The position numbers and the translations under genes are program-made. From assembly GCA_963675135.1 (NCBI GenBank), contig OY776132.1, forward strand, positions 59,777,850-59,841,849: 64,000 nucleotides of DNA, written 5' to 3'. The notes beneath the pieces were generated by a model. The model was not told the DNA's origin. It was given only the letters and a program-made list of their open reading frames with translations, and made no database searches. Source of the DNA: Galeopsis tetrahit. Taxonomy: Eukaryota > Streptophyta > Magnoliopsida > Lamiales > Lamiaceae. Below, one piece after another: positions 53,271 through 64,000 of this stretch (the stretch's first letter is position 1; each line of letters begins with the position of its first letter).

Positions 53271-54898
53271 TGTTGGTCCTGAAAGGAGTATATAACAAGT
53301 GTATGGGGGAATACACTTGTATGCAATTTTTTTCAAACTTTGATCAAACCAGAGATCAGCAAGGTTGTCTTGGACAACTCTGCTGAAGATGATTAACTCT
53401 TTAAAGATAATCAAACTACTAAGTACTATTGAGTACTTAGTTGGATAACTATCTAATGGAGTTATATGTGCAGAATAGTGGTTGGCCCTTTAGTTTAAAC
53501 TCCTTTAAGTTCTGAAATCACTTAGTCAATACAGTCCAGTTTTCAGGGAACTTGTCCAAAAGTCTTTTGCACAGTCTTTGAATATGTATCTTTTGAAAGA
53601 TCAGTTTTGTGTGCAGTGTTGAATGTATGAAAGTACTTTGAAAGTAAATCAACACAAGAAGTTATAGTGGTTCAGAGACTCAAGCTCCTACATCCACTTT
53701 CCCTGATTTAACAGGATAATTCCTTCACTCTTGGAATTAACTTGTTTTATAGTGCCAAGGTGCACTTGATCAAGAACACCACTCCTTGGTGAATTGATCC
53801 CTAGGATGTCTAGAGTCCTAGTACCCTCTTCTCAACTCAGAACTGAATTGTTCTTCTCTCAACAGTCAGCTCCTACCACTTCTACTACTACTACAACAAC
53901 CTTCTCACTTTCACTCTTGAAAGGGGTAAGGATTGAAGTAAGGTTCCAACTAATGAGATATCATTTACAATGAAGATCAGTGTATAAGGATTAGGATATC
54001 TCTCTAAGCTTTGTATGGATATACAATGAGGTTCAGCTTAGATGAAGTGTATGAAGACTAAGGTAGTCTCTTTGTAAGCTTGAAAGCACTTTGACTTGTA
54101 GGATAGTTGGATATTCTTGTCAAGGTTGAGGTGCTTCAAATGGTCTTCACACTTCTGTATTTATAGACAATTCAGAATTTGTCCATTGGAGAGGCAGCCT
54201 CAAATGTCCATAAATGTCTTCTTCTTCTTAGAAGACAGATTCTTGATAGTGACATGTCCTCATTTGGGAAATAAACGGCTGTATAGACTTTGTCTTCATT
54301 CTGCAGCACTCTTCCCAATGTCTGACTTTAAGATTCTCTTGTTAGGATTTGGACATGACTTCTGAAGGTTGTTCCAATGATAGGACAACATTCCTTATCA
54401 AATGGACAACTCTCCTTATCACTATCAACTGACTTGCTTATCAGCATGGTTGACTTGCTCTTCTTCAGATGACTTGGCTCTTACCCTTTGCTTCACTTGA
54501 AAGTGATCTTAGCATGATTCTTTGAAGATCTTTAGGGCTTTGTTGTCTTTAATTCTTCAGCATGGTTGACCTCAAGCTTTCAGAACACTTGTTTTTGATT
54601 AAATGTGCTGAGACAACTCTTCTGGACAACTCTCTTGATCAGCATACTTGTCCTTCAATGGACTTAGTGATTGTTCCGGAATTTGAGCCTTGAGGGGACT
54701 TGTTCTTGATAGTCTTCAAAGCATATGTTCCCCCTCAAATTGTGCATCTAAACAACTAAGAACTGTCTAACATATTAACTCCTCATCTAGCCTTATTCTA
54801 TATGTTCTAACATTCTTAGAACATAATCATCTTTGACTTAGGCATGTCTCAGGGGGTTTTGGTATTGAATCAAAATATATCTCATTTTATTCCCAACA
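53271..54898 (-). repeat. Solo LTR, 1.6 kb, Ty1-copia/Sirevirus-like
   Basis: On the minus strand it begins TGTTGGGAATAAAATGAG and ends CCAACA, with CTTCC directly on both sides (53266-53270 and 54899-54903), a 5-bp target duplication. A minus-strand TATAAATA box is at 54159-54166. It contains GTGGATGTAGG and GAACCACTATAA, motifs shared with the LTRs at 20.5-46.8 kb, so it belongs to a related but distinct family. No internal region, primer-binding site or second LTR is present: it is the product of LTR-LTR recombination. Confidence 0.85.
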
Positions 54899-54903
54899 CT
54901 TCC

Positions 54904-57900
54904 GCCCCAAATCAGTTCTCACACTGATATTAGTACGAAATTTTATTTTAAAAAAAATAATAAAGTAATATAATTGTGGTTCTTTCAATTTTATTAAAAT
55001 GATAAGTTAAGAATATTGTGTAAGAAAATGTATTGACATAAAAGATAAATAAGTGAGAATTTTGAGGGTAAGAAACTAAGAATTGTGTAAAACTTCATTT
55101 TTTTTTTAGAGTGAAAACTAACGTGGAGCATACAAATTTTTTTTTATTTTTTTTTAAATATGCAATATGGATATCAAATTAAATATTTAAAAAAAAAATC
55201 AAATTTGATATATTAGGTATGGAAAACGGACTTGGAATGAAAAAGGTTAATGCTATTTAAAATAGGGTGAAAAAAAAAAGTTGGATTCTTTAAGATTTAC
55301 TTAAAGAAAAATAAATCAGATTTCATCTCTGTGAAATAATTATTTTTCCTGTAAATAACATTTTACCACTACCTACCATAAGATGGATAGTGATGAAATA
55401 ACATTTTGTTAAAATTAATTTAAATAAATAAAAGCATATTATAAAAATCCATTGTGCCAAGGCAGACAATACCAAACCACAAGAGTTAGAATAGTCAATC
55501 CAATAAAAACAACAACAACAAATATTCATAGAAAATCCCTCATGAAAATAAACAAATACGTAGTAATCCTAATAACATTCCAAAGGGAAAAACACCAAAT
55601 TAATATTTTTATGGCTACATCAAAGGCAATTAATTTATTTAAATATTTCAAGATTTTTATTAATAAATTGTCATTCAAATAGGAATAGATGTCAACGGTT
55701 TGTCCTTTCTATCGAATAATAACAATGTGCTTTAATCGCTTTTGGTTTTTTGGTAATCGCTACTTGTGTTTTTATGCTCATGTCACATCGAATAATAACG
55801 AACAATCTGAATTAAGTTTGTAGGTATTAATTCTGTTTCTTATATGCATGTGTGTATGTCACATCGGATTATAACAAGCCATTAGGTAAATTAATTCAAT
55901 TTTGACTAAAAAATAAGTACCTAATTAGGGGATATATACGAATTGATTTTAAAAAGTACCTAATTAGAGGATACGAATTGATAGAATAGATAAACGTAAC
56001 AATTTTATCCAGTCCCACCACAATAACCACATAGGGCTTTCTAATTAATTATACGAGGACGATTTTTTATTTTTTTTTGACGGGTCTTATCGAGAAAAAA
56101 TTAACTGCAAATAATTCACAATTTTTTGTATTTAATTTGCATTTTAAGTTTTTAAGTATGATCTTTTAATTAATTTAATGACAAGCCACCTACTATATAT
56201 TTTGGTTAAATTATTGTAAATCGTTGCAAAATAATTTTGAGCATCAATTTTTTTTTAAATGCACTACAAAATAAATAAACCTAAGTCAACTCTAAATGAT
56301 TGTTATTAAAAATAATTTTATGTCAATAACATTTTTTAGCTAAAGATGTTGTAATAAGAAGACTTTGTTATTAAAAATCAATTTTTTTGTAATGGTGACT
56401 GACACTATAAAAATTAAATTAAAGTTATATTAAATAATCAAAAATACCCTCAAGTTTGTGAATTTATTTGAATCCCCATTAAAAAAAAAAAAAAAAAGTT
56501 CATGTAATTTGATTCACTTGGAATTGTCTTTTAATTTGTTTGAGTGCCCCGTAAAACATTGGAATAAAGTTTTAATTAGTGCATCCAATTTATCGTGTCG
56601 ATCAAGAAGTATATATTTTCAATAAATTAAAAATTGTTGGAATGTGTGAGAAGTTGGCAACTATGTACAGTACCTTTATGCTGTACCATATTTCATTTAA
56701 TGGAATCCAGTGGGCTATTTCATACTCCAATCAACATTCAAAATATTTTTGGAGTTTACGTAAAACAAAGTCATACATGAAACAAATATTTCACACTTTG
56801 ATATTTGAATAATGTTTAACCTTTTAAAACATAATTTAGTTGGACTTCAAAATTCATTCCATAATTTAGTAAATGATAGAATTATTTTTTTTCATAGTTT
56901 TGTTATTTGGTAATATATTTTCTATTTTTGACTGGATTAGAGGCATAAATGAGTCAAGTCGAGTAGTGTCAAGTTCGAATTCGACTTAATTAGAAAACTC
57001 GATTTAAACTTCTTTTTTTTTAACTCAAGCTTGATTTAAAGAAAAAATCGAAATACTCGAGCTCGACTCTATATCATACATAAAATTAATTAAATATTTT
57101 TATTTATTTATAATTAACATATTAGGATAAAATTGTAAAATTATGTGAGTTCAATTATGCTCGCGAGCCTCAAACCTAATGAGCTTATTATTGAGTTTGA
57201 ACTTGAGTTCGAGAACTACTCGAATAGCTCGAGTTCGATTAAATTTGAATCAATTACGATAACTCGTACACCGGCTCTTTGACTCACGGGTAACATTTCG
57301 GTTTAGCAATCAACAATGCTATAAACGAGAGTGGCATAAAAGCTTAGTAAAATCAAAAGAAAGGAGACAAAAGTAAAATCCAAATTAAGGTTAACCAATA
57401 GGAGAAAGAAATTAGAAATGATTAGGAGAAACACACGTTGTAAAAGAAACACGCTCTAATTATGAAGGAAAGTTGTAGAGTAGTAGTCCCAAATATGGCA
57501 TGCATGTGCCTTACGTAATCACAACAACGATCATTACATATGTGACTTTAATTTATAATTTAAAAATTAATTTAATTAGTTCAATTTTATCTCAAGAGAA
57601 AGAGAAATGGGGTGCACATGCAAGAGTTGACAATTAAAAGAATATTCAATCAGGATGGGTGTATTTCGTCCCAACTTTTTGCCCCTGCGATTGCTTTCAA
57701 TTTAGGTTTTGTTTCATAATTGTCACGAGTAGGGCATACATGCAATCCCCTTTGCTTTCAATTTAGGTTTTCAACATGGTCTTGTTGGATTATGATCTTG
57801 GTTTTCGGTGGTGAATCTTTTTTTTTTTTTTTCTTGACACGAGAATATCTTAGTGTGAGGTATTAATTGTTGTGTAGGAGTATATATTAATAATTTCAGG

Positions 57901-59354
57901 TGTGGTTTCTTTGCCTTTATTAACTGCTTCGTATGAATAAACTGTTTATGTGCATTGTGATATGACTTGAATGTAAATTATGCATTTCTAAAATTTAAAT
58001 TATGCATAAGTTTTGGACATATTTGTGACCAAGAGTTGATCCATTTCGGATTGAAGATCTTGTGCGATAGAATGTATTGATCTTACATGCCTTGGTGATT
58101 CTTCCTCGGGTTTGGCGAGCTCGATAAGGTCGGTAGTCGAGCTTGGTGGTCCCTAAAGACTTGATCCTTGAAGGCTGAAGAACTCGTTTGACCACGAATG
58201 ATGGGCCGATCGATTTTCTACATTAATACAATGTTAGTTAAGAAGTTAACATATGTTTTTGGTTCAATTATTTTTCAGCATGCATTCGTTTCAGTATGGG
58301 TTAGATAATCTCCAAACTATGTGCACATCTAAGTGGCAGAGTTCTTACTTTAAAAAAAAAACGAACAAAAAGGAGAAGAGTAATAGAGTTATTTTATCTC
58401 ATTAATTTATTCATCTCAATATATTAATTCTTGATTTGCATATTTTTTTTAGTATTTATCACTTATTTCTTTTTATTTTTCACATTATAAAGAGGTTAAT
58501 ATTATTAAAAAATATTTTAGGTTAAATATCAAACATCGTATTGTATTTCATATTATATTTTATCTATATTGACCTAAAAATATATATGAAGTTTAATTAT
58601 TGTTATATAATTTGAAAGTTGTTCATTTTATTTTGATATATATAGTAAGAAATATAGTATTGAATGTACTGAATTGTTGAGAGAGAGAGATAAGAAAAAA
58701 TGAAAGATAGAGGGAGTAAAGAAAGAGAGAGGGTAGAGAATGATTAGAAAAATAGTTGGGAAATATAGGAAAAAGAGAAAAGATTGAGAAAAATATGTAA
58801 TTTTTGGTGGAACACCCCAATAGTAAATGAGTAACATTTGAATGGGCAGTGGAAAGAGACAAGGAGTATTTAATAAGCATGCAAAATATAAAAATATATT
58901 ATAGTACATTTATATGTATAACATATATATAAAAAAAATGGGGCACAAAGCGAGAGTGATACCTGGACCCGCTTCGTTTTAGTGGGGTTGGGATTGCTGA
59001 GTTGAAATTGTTATCACCATTTTTTTTAAAATTAAATTGAATGATAATTTAAGTAATTAATTGGTAGTTGAGGAGTGAAGATAAAATGAAAATTGAGGAT
59101 TTTTTTTTTATTTATTTTTTTGAAAGATAAGTTAGAAAACAAAGTACAAATAAAAAAATTACAATGTATAGCCCTTATCGTTTCCTGCTCCCATTATTAT
59201 GGTTTTATGTGTTCCACTTGACTATCGGAGGACTCACTGGATGGTGATGGCAGAGGACTTGAGCTCTGATACTTGTGCCCCAAATCATGGTTAATTTTTT
59301 TATATTATGTTTATTCGAGTTACAGGATGATAAAAAATTAATTCATATATACAC
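54904..59354. other. AT-rich intergenic region, no gene seen
   Basis: No supported gene over 4.4 kb. Short open frames are unrelated to known domains. 56940-57290 is a patch rich in CTCGA/TCGAG motifs (for example GAGCTCGACTC), a common plant repeat of unclear class. 59097-59290 starts with a T-run and may be an old minus-strand retroposon. CT/GA-rich runs occur at 58675-58800. Confidence 0.6.
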
Positions 59355-59362
59355 CCAGTGGT

Positions 59363-60197
59363 CAAGGGCGGAGCTTCAGCATGGGCTAAGGGTGGCTATA
59401 GCCCACCCTAATTTTTGGTTAAAAAAAAAAACTTATATCATTAAAATAAATGCCCTATTCCAAAACTATCATTAAAAAAATATTCAATTTTGTTAAATTT
59501 GTTTGTAAGCATGTATTTAATTGTTTACATAAATTTAAATTAAATAATAAAGGCAACGTCTAAACAAACACCGATTCTACTATACACATCTTGTGACTTC
59601 AATTACTATACACAACCCACATAATTTATTTTTAAATTAATACTCACACCTCAATTTTAAGCAACAGTATATAACCCAACTCTATAAAAATTAAAAAATT
59701 ACGTGAAATAAGAAGAATACAAAAGTGAGTTCAATTTTGAAAGGAGAAGTTTCTACTGTATATATTTGACATTCAATAAAATGTGTAAATTTAGTACGCT
59801 TAATCTCCATTTTTTTTACGCAGTTTTATTCATTTTTATCAATATCTAGGGTTTAAATTTTTGTGATTCTTGTTCACACGTTTCTTCCGTTCCATTAGAG
59901 GATAAGATTTTTTTGTGATTTTTTTTTATTTTGGGTATAATTGTTCAAAATTGAAGATGTAAGTAGAAATTTAAAAATAAATTATACTTGGGTTTGTATA
60001 ATAGTTGGGATGTGTACAATAAAATTGAGGGATTTTCTTTAGCATTGGCAATAATTAACCTTAGATTAATTTATCAATTCAAACCTCTCAAATAAAAAAA
60101 GAAAAAAAAATCGGTACTTTCAATTTTCTTCTACTCGTTAACCTCTTTATTTAAGATATTCGGCCCATCCTAAAAAAAAAATTCTGGCTCCGCCTTA
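59363..60197. mobile_element. hAT-type non-autonomous element, 8-bp target duplication
   Basis: CCAGTGGT is found directly on both sides (59355-59362 and 60198-60205). The ends are short inverted repeats: CAAGGGCGGAGC on the left and, inverted, TAAGGCGGAGCC on the right, the GGCGGAGCC-type end common in plant hAT elements. A subterminal ATGGGC motif is also shared. The interior (835 bp in total) is AT-rich without a transposase. Confidence 0.82.
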
Positions 60198-60205
60198 CCA
60201 GTGGT

Positions 60206-62120
60206 TAATCTCCTGAAATACTTTCTTCAATCCAATCGCGGGGTATTAGAGAAGAAGACGCCGTCTGAACAAGCTTATGAGCAATCAGATTAAAATGGAG
60301 GGATGTTTTAGTTAAATAGATAGAGAGACAGCTATAATTCAAAAGTGTAAAGGTTAGGAGTATTATTTAAATTCCGGCAAAATATAATAAAAATATTTTG
60401 ATGTGTTTGTTTGTACCTGTTGATGCCCTTTAATTACGGAGTCTTTCCAAAGGGCCCATTCCAAGGTCTTTTTCCATTAGCTTTGGATACCGGGTCGGGC
60501 TTTTTGTCCGAGTGGGGTTATTGTATATTTGTATTACTATTATCCATGTCATAATCCACATTATTAATCCAACAAACATACTCCATATTTTGGGTCCCTT
60601 TTTCCTTTAATTAATTTCCTACTACAATCATACCCACTCCTTGCGCCTAAACCTTCGTTGCACTACTAATTAATTGCATGTTCAAATGTATTTATTCAAA
60701 CTATTATTTGTACGTTCCGTACATTTTCAAAACTCACATATTTTTCTAATTCAATCATATTGAAGTTGACTGCATACTCCTATCTATTAACAAACATTTG
60801 CAATAATGTGTAACAACTCGACAGAGTTAATTAAAAAATCACATTATATTCAGGTCAACTAGAAGGTTTAAATATTTTTGTTGCACAAGTAAGCAGTGAT
60901 GTACTAAACCGTATAATTTCATGTAGTAAATATAAAATATGTGTAATCATCCTTCCACAATTATTTACACATTTATCTTATTAGTTCGTTTCACAATTGT
61001 TTACCTATATTACAAAAGAAAATTCCAAGTTTTTTTGAAATATTTTTTTTTAAAAAAGGTGTAAGTTAATAAGTGACATAAAAAATATTGAATACTATAT
61101 ATTCTCTTCATCCCATAAATATTTATAATACAAAATTAGTACATTTATAAAAAAAGTATAATGAGTAAAACGTTAAGGATGAATAAAGTAAATATGTTCT
61201 CTCTCCTATGTGGCTTTACAATTCTCCCTATTTTCAATATTCTAATTTTCTAACAATTTTTCTTTTTTTTTTATATATATTTTATCTCTCTACATAGTCA
61301 TCCTTATCTATTTCGTAATAAATAATTGTTCCATTTTCTTTCATTTATATTTTCTCTCTTCACGTCATTTAAAAAAAATGAATTAAAATATTCACTCTAT
61401 CCTAAGATTACTTTCATAGGTAGATGTACACGCATATTAAAAAAGTGTAATAATTAATAAAATTTGAAGGGTAATTTTGTAAAGTTTTATGTATAAAGTA
61501 AAGAAATGAGTTGACTTTTGTGTATGGAGAAAAAATAATGACATTTATGTAAATTTGAGATATTGTGAGGATGAGGTTTATAAAGGTAAGGGTGTAAAAA
61601 TTATTGTGAAAAATGTGAAAGTAATTGCGGATGAAGTGTTTTTTATATTTATTAAATAATCTATATTTAAATTCCTCTAACTTACAAATAATTTTAATTA
61701 AAGTTTTCTTTCTTTTGTATATTGAATTGATAAAATATTTAAAATGAACCCAACATATTTTTTTATTTTTTACAATCTCGCGTGAGTTTTACACTGGTAT
61801 GTGAATATTTTGAAAGTTAAATTTATAAAAAAGTGTTCATTTTAGAGATGTCTAAATAATTGTGGAACAAACAAATAAATTTTATATATTTTAAAAGTAA
61901 AATTTATAAAAAGAAAAATGAATTTTTAAAGATGTAAAAAAATTGTGGTGCGAATGAATAAGATAACTCCGTAAACAATTGTAATTTGAAAATAAAGTAA
62001 ATAAGATATGAAAAAAGAGTGCTGGGTTGGATTTTGTCAAAATGTCAAAACAACTGGCAGAAGAACTTGACCCCGCCCGATTGGCGCGTAAAATCACGCT
62101 CCAAACAAATACAATAGGCA
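60206..62120. other. Intergenic region upstream of the expansin gene
   Basis: No coding sequence seen. CTCTTCATCCCATAAATATTT near 61103 resembles a Stowaway end without a clear partner. Confidence 0.55.
61391..61640. mobile_element. Degenerate Stowaway-like MITE
   Basis: TTCACTCTATCCTAAGATTAC on the left and, inverted, AACACTTCATCCGCAATTAC on the right form an imperfect terminal repeat about 250 bp apart. TA flanks the left side; the right border is unclear. Confidence 0.4.
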
Positions 62121-62123
62121 GCT

Positions 62124-62129
62124 GTATAA
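62124..62129 (+). promoter_or_regulatory. Possible TATA box of the expansin gene
   Basis: TATAAT in an AT-rich pocket about 180 bp before the start codon; the stretch after 62230 is pyrimidine-rich (CTTCC, CTCTCTC) as in many plant 5' UTRs. Weak evidence. Confidence 0.3.
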
Positions 62130-62303
62130 TCTATATTACCGAAAAGGGTCACAATCTATTCTAAAATTACACCGATGCCCCTTGACTCGACTCACTCCCG
62201 AGGCTAGGCTACGTCAATAAGTACTACTCTTCCCTCCACTCCTTCCCCCTCACCTCACTCCTTCCTTTCTCTCTCATCCTCCATCTCTTTCTAGTGAGAG
62301 AAA

Positions 62304-64000
62304 ATGGCTCTACTCGCTATAATAATCGCCTGCATTGCCTCCCTAATTTCAGTCCAAGCCAGAATCCCCGGCGTCTACTCCGGCGGCGCTTGGCAGACCG
62401 CCCACGCCACCTTCTACGGCGGCAGCGACGCCTCCGGCACCATGGGTATGTAAAATCCCCTTCTCACATTAACTTCATGAATTTGACCTACAATGTGGTT
62501 AATTAATTACAGGCGGAGCTTGTGGGTACGGGAATCTGTACAGCCAGGGTTACGGCGTGAACACGGCGGCGCTGAGCACGGCGTTGTTCAACAGCGGCCT
62601 CAGCTGCGGCGCCTGCTTCGAGATAAAGTGCGCGAACGACAAGCAGTCGTGCCACGCTGGCAGCCCCTCCATTTTCATCACGGCAACCAACTTCTGTCCC
62701 CCCAATTATGCTCTTCCCAACGACAATGGCGGATGGTGCAACCCGCCGCGGCCGCATTTCGACCTCGCCATGCCTATGTTCCTCAAGATCGCCGAGTACC
62801 GCGCCGGAATTGTTCCCGTTACCTATCGGAGGTAACATTTCTCTGTTTTTCTCTCTGTTTTTAGTTGTTATATTAATCTTTTTTTCTATCCACCTAAAGC
62901 GAGTTTGTTTCATTTAAAAAAGAAAAGAAAAGAAAAAAAGCACACTTTACGTGATAAGAGAGTGTATTTCTGTTTGTTGAGTTATTTCGAGGCTTCTAGA
63001 GATAATGCTAGGAACCGTGTGGTCACTAGTTCAAACTTAGACTAGCTATAAACACTGAAATGGCCCTCTAGGTCGAGTAACATGTACAAAATTTATGTTG
63101 CACAGGGGTATTTTAGGAAAATCACTCCAACGGCTGATTTATTTTTTGGTATACCAACAAAATATATAGTCGATGGAATTATGACACAGAATTTCACCAA
63201 TGTATAATGTATTTTGATGTGATGTTTTGTGAGATTTAAAATATTCTCTCAGTCTAGTCTATGAAACGTCTCCGTCCACAAAATTTAGTCTCATACAAAA
63301 ACCATCATTCTGTTGCTATCGACTTACTAACCATGGACCCATAATATTCTACGATATTTTGAGACTACATTTTGTGGATGGAGGTTAGAGTACATTAACC
63401 TAAAGGGAAGGGGGGGGGGGGGAGTGTGAAACGTCGGCAGATGGGTGAAATGGGAAAGAAGAAAATGAGGGTGGGCATTTGATATGTTGCACATGGTTTG
63501 TTGGTGCATGGTCAAAATGGGGCATTAATGTATGTTAAATGTAGAATAAAGAGGACGTCATGTAGAACAACACAGCACAGCACGTGAGAGTTCGTTAGTA
63601 CAAGGCCCCACTCCCACCACTTAGATCTCGACACGTTACCACCACTAGTCTATACAAAATACAATATTACTAGTATTAATAATAAATTTACTAAAATGTG
63701 TTGAATATATATATACTTTGCTGCAGAGTGGCATGCAGGAAGCCAGGGGGCATAAGGTTCACAATAAATGGATTCAGGTCGTTCAACCTAGTTCTGATCA
63801 CCAACGTGGCGGGTGCAGGGGATATCGTGAGGGTTAGCATCAAAGGGTCAAGAACCGGGTGGATAAGTATGAGCCGGAACTGGGGGCAAAACTGGCAAAC
63901 AAGCGCTGTTCTAGTTGGTCAGTCGCTTTCACTGAGGGTCACAGGCAGCGACCGCCGTACCTCCACCACATGGAACATTGCCCCTTCCAACTGGCAATTT
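62304..64000 (+). CDS. EXPA: Alpha-expansin, cell-wall loosening protein (3' end outside window)
   Basis: Expansins loosen the bonds between cellulose and other wall polymers during growth and are secreted. Exon 1 is 62304-62445, exon 2 62513-62831, exon 3 63727 to beyond 64000; GT/AG borders and phases agree, and both introns are at the usual EXPA positions. Residues 1 to about 20 are a hydrophobic signal peptide. Then come [30 protein letters not shown], here read in two pieces across intron 1, the HFD motif in PHFDLAMPMF of the barrel domain, and the C-terminal wall-binding domain with Trp residues (GWISMSRNWGQNWQ). Eight cysteines of the first domain are largely visible (GACGYG, LSCGACFEIKC, NFCPP, GWCNPP). 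The visible 245 residues end at NIAPSNWQF, about ten short of a normal C-terminus. No defects seen. Confidence 0.96.
63269..63390. mobile_element. Small Stowaway-like MITE in expansin intron 2
   Basis: CTCCGTCCACAAAATTTAGTCTCA on the left is mirrored by TGAGACTACATTTTGTGGATGGAG on the right, about 120 bp overall, within the 895-bp second intron. The ends match the Stowaway consensus CTCC.TCC. The exact target TA is unclear. A run of 13 G follows at about 63410-63422. Confidence 0.6.

Noticed and set aside
58623..58909. Hydrophobic minus-strand frames
   Set aside because: GA-rich repeat DNA read backwards; two frames are open at once, with no recognisable domain.
61103..61350. A second Stowaway-like MITE upstream of the expansin gene
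   Set aside because: Only a left-like end (CTCTTCATCCCATAAATA) is visible; no matching right end or TA duplication.

Overview
The window is nuclear DNA of a flowering plant, most likely a eudicot. It is AT-rich, its genes have plant-type introns, and it is packed with plant transposons. I see one clearly functional host gene, an alpha-expansin at the right edge that runs out of the window. Most of the rest is mobile DNA and host-gene remnants broken by it.

Layout. 1-1.5 kb: decayed minus-strand Ty1-copia fragment. 2.0-12.5 kb: minus-strand pseudogene of a Ulp1-like (C48) cysteine protease of the plant type that carries an N-terminal GFGGLL/WLV domain. It contains duplicated exons, a 4.2-kb mariner-like element (2678-6843) and a 2.4-kb CACTA element (7933-10289). 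15.2-19.3 kb: second CACTA element with a 1.1-kb Mutator-like element inside it, bounded by a perfect 9-bp target duplication. 19.9-20.35 kb: OTU-protease gene remnant whose catalytic Cys codon is lost.

20505-46776: a 26-kb block made of two Sirevirus-type Ty1-copia elements of one family. The outer copy (target duplication AACAC) was split inside its third ORF by the inner copy (29062-42196, target duplication GAGAA). Each element is about 13.13 kb, with 1.27-1.29-kb LTRs, a long Gag, a Pol (PR-IN-RT-RNase H) and a very large third ORF of about 1,130 codons in the env-like position. The inner copy is young: its LTRs look nearly identical, and Pol and ORF3 are open. The outer copy is older and broken in every ORF.

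46.8-64 kb: a GC-rich island that may be the severed 5' end of the OTU gene; a PIF/Harbinger element (48441-52043) with a MYB-like ORF and a transposase fragment, hit by a Stowaway MITE; a 1.6-kb solo LTR (53271-54898); a hAT-type element with an 8-bp target duplication (59363-60197); AT-rich intergenic DNA; and the expansin gene from 62304.

No complete cellular pathway is present. The points most worth following are the self-nested element pair with its large third ORF (LC8-type TQT/IQT motifs beside a coiled coil), the unresolved Gag-Pol junction of that family, the mariner element carrying an antisense ORF of host-gene appearance, and the duplicated, transposon-riddled Ulp1-like gene. All exon limits, target duplications and mutation calls were read by eye from the sequence; no database search was run.
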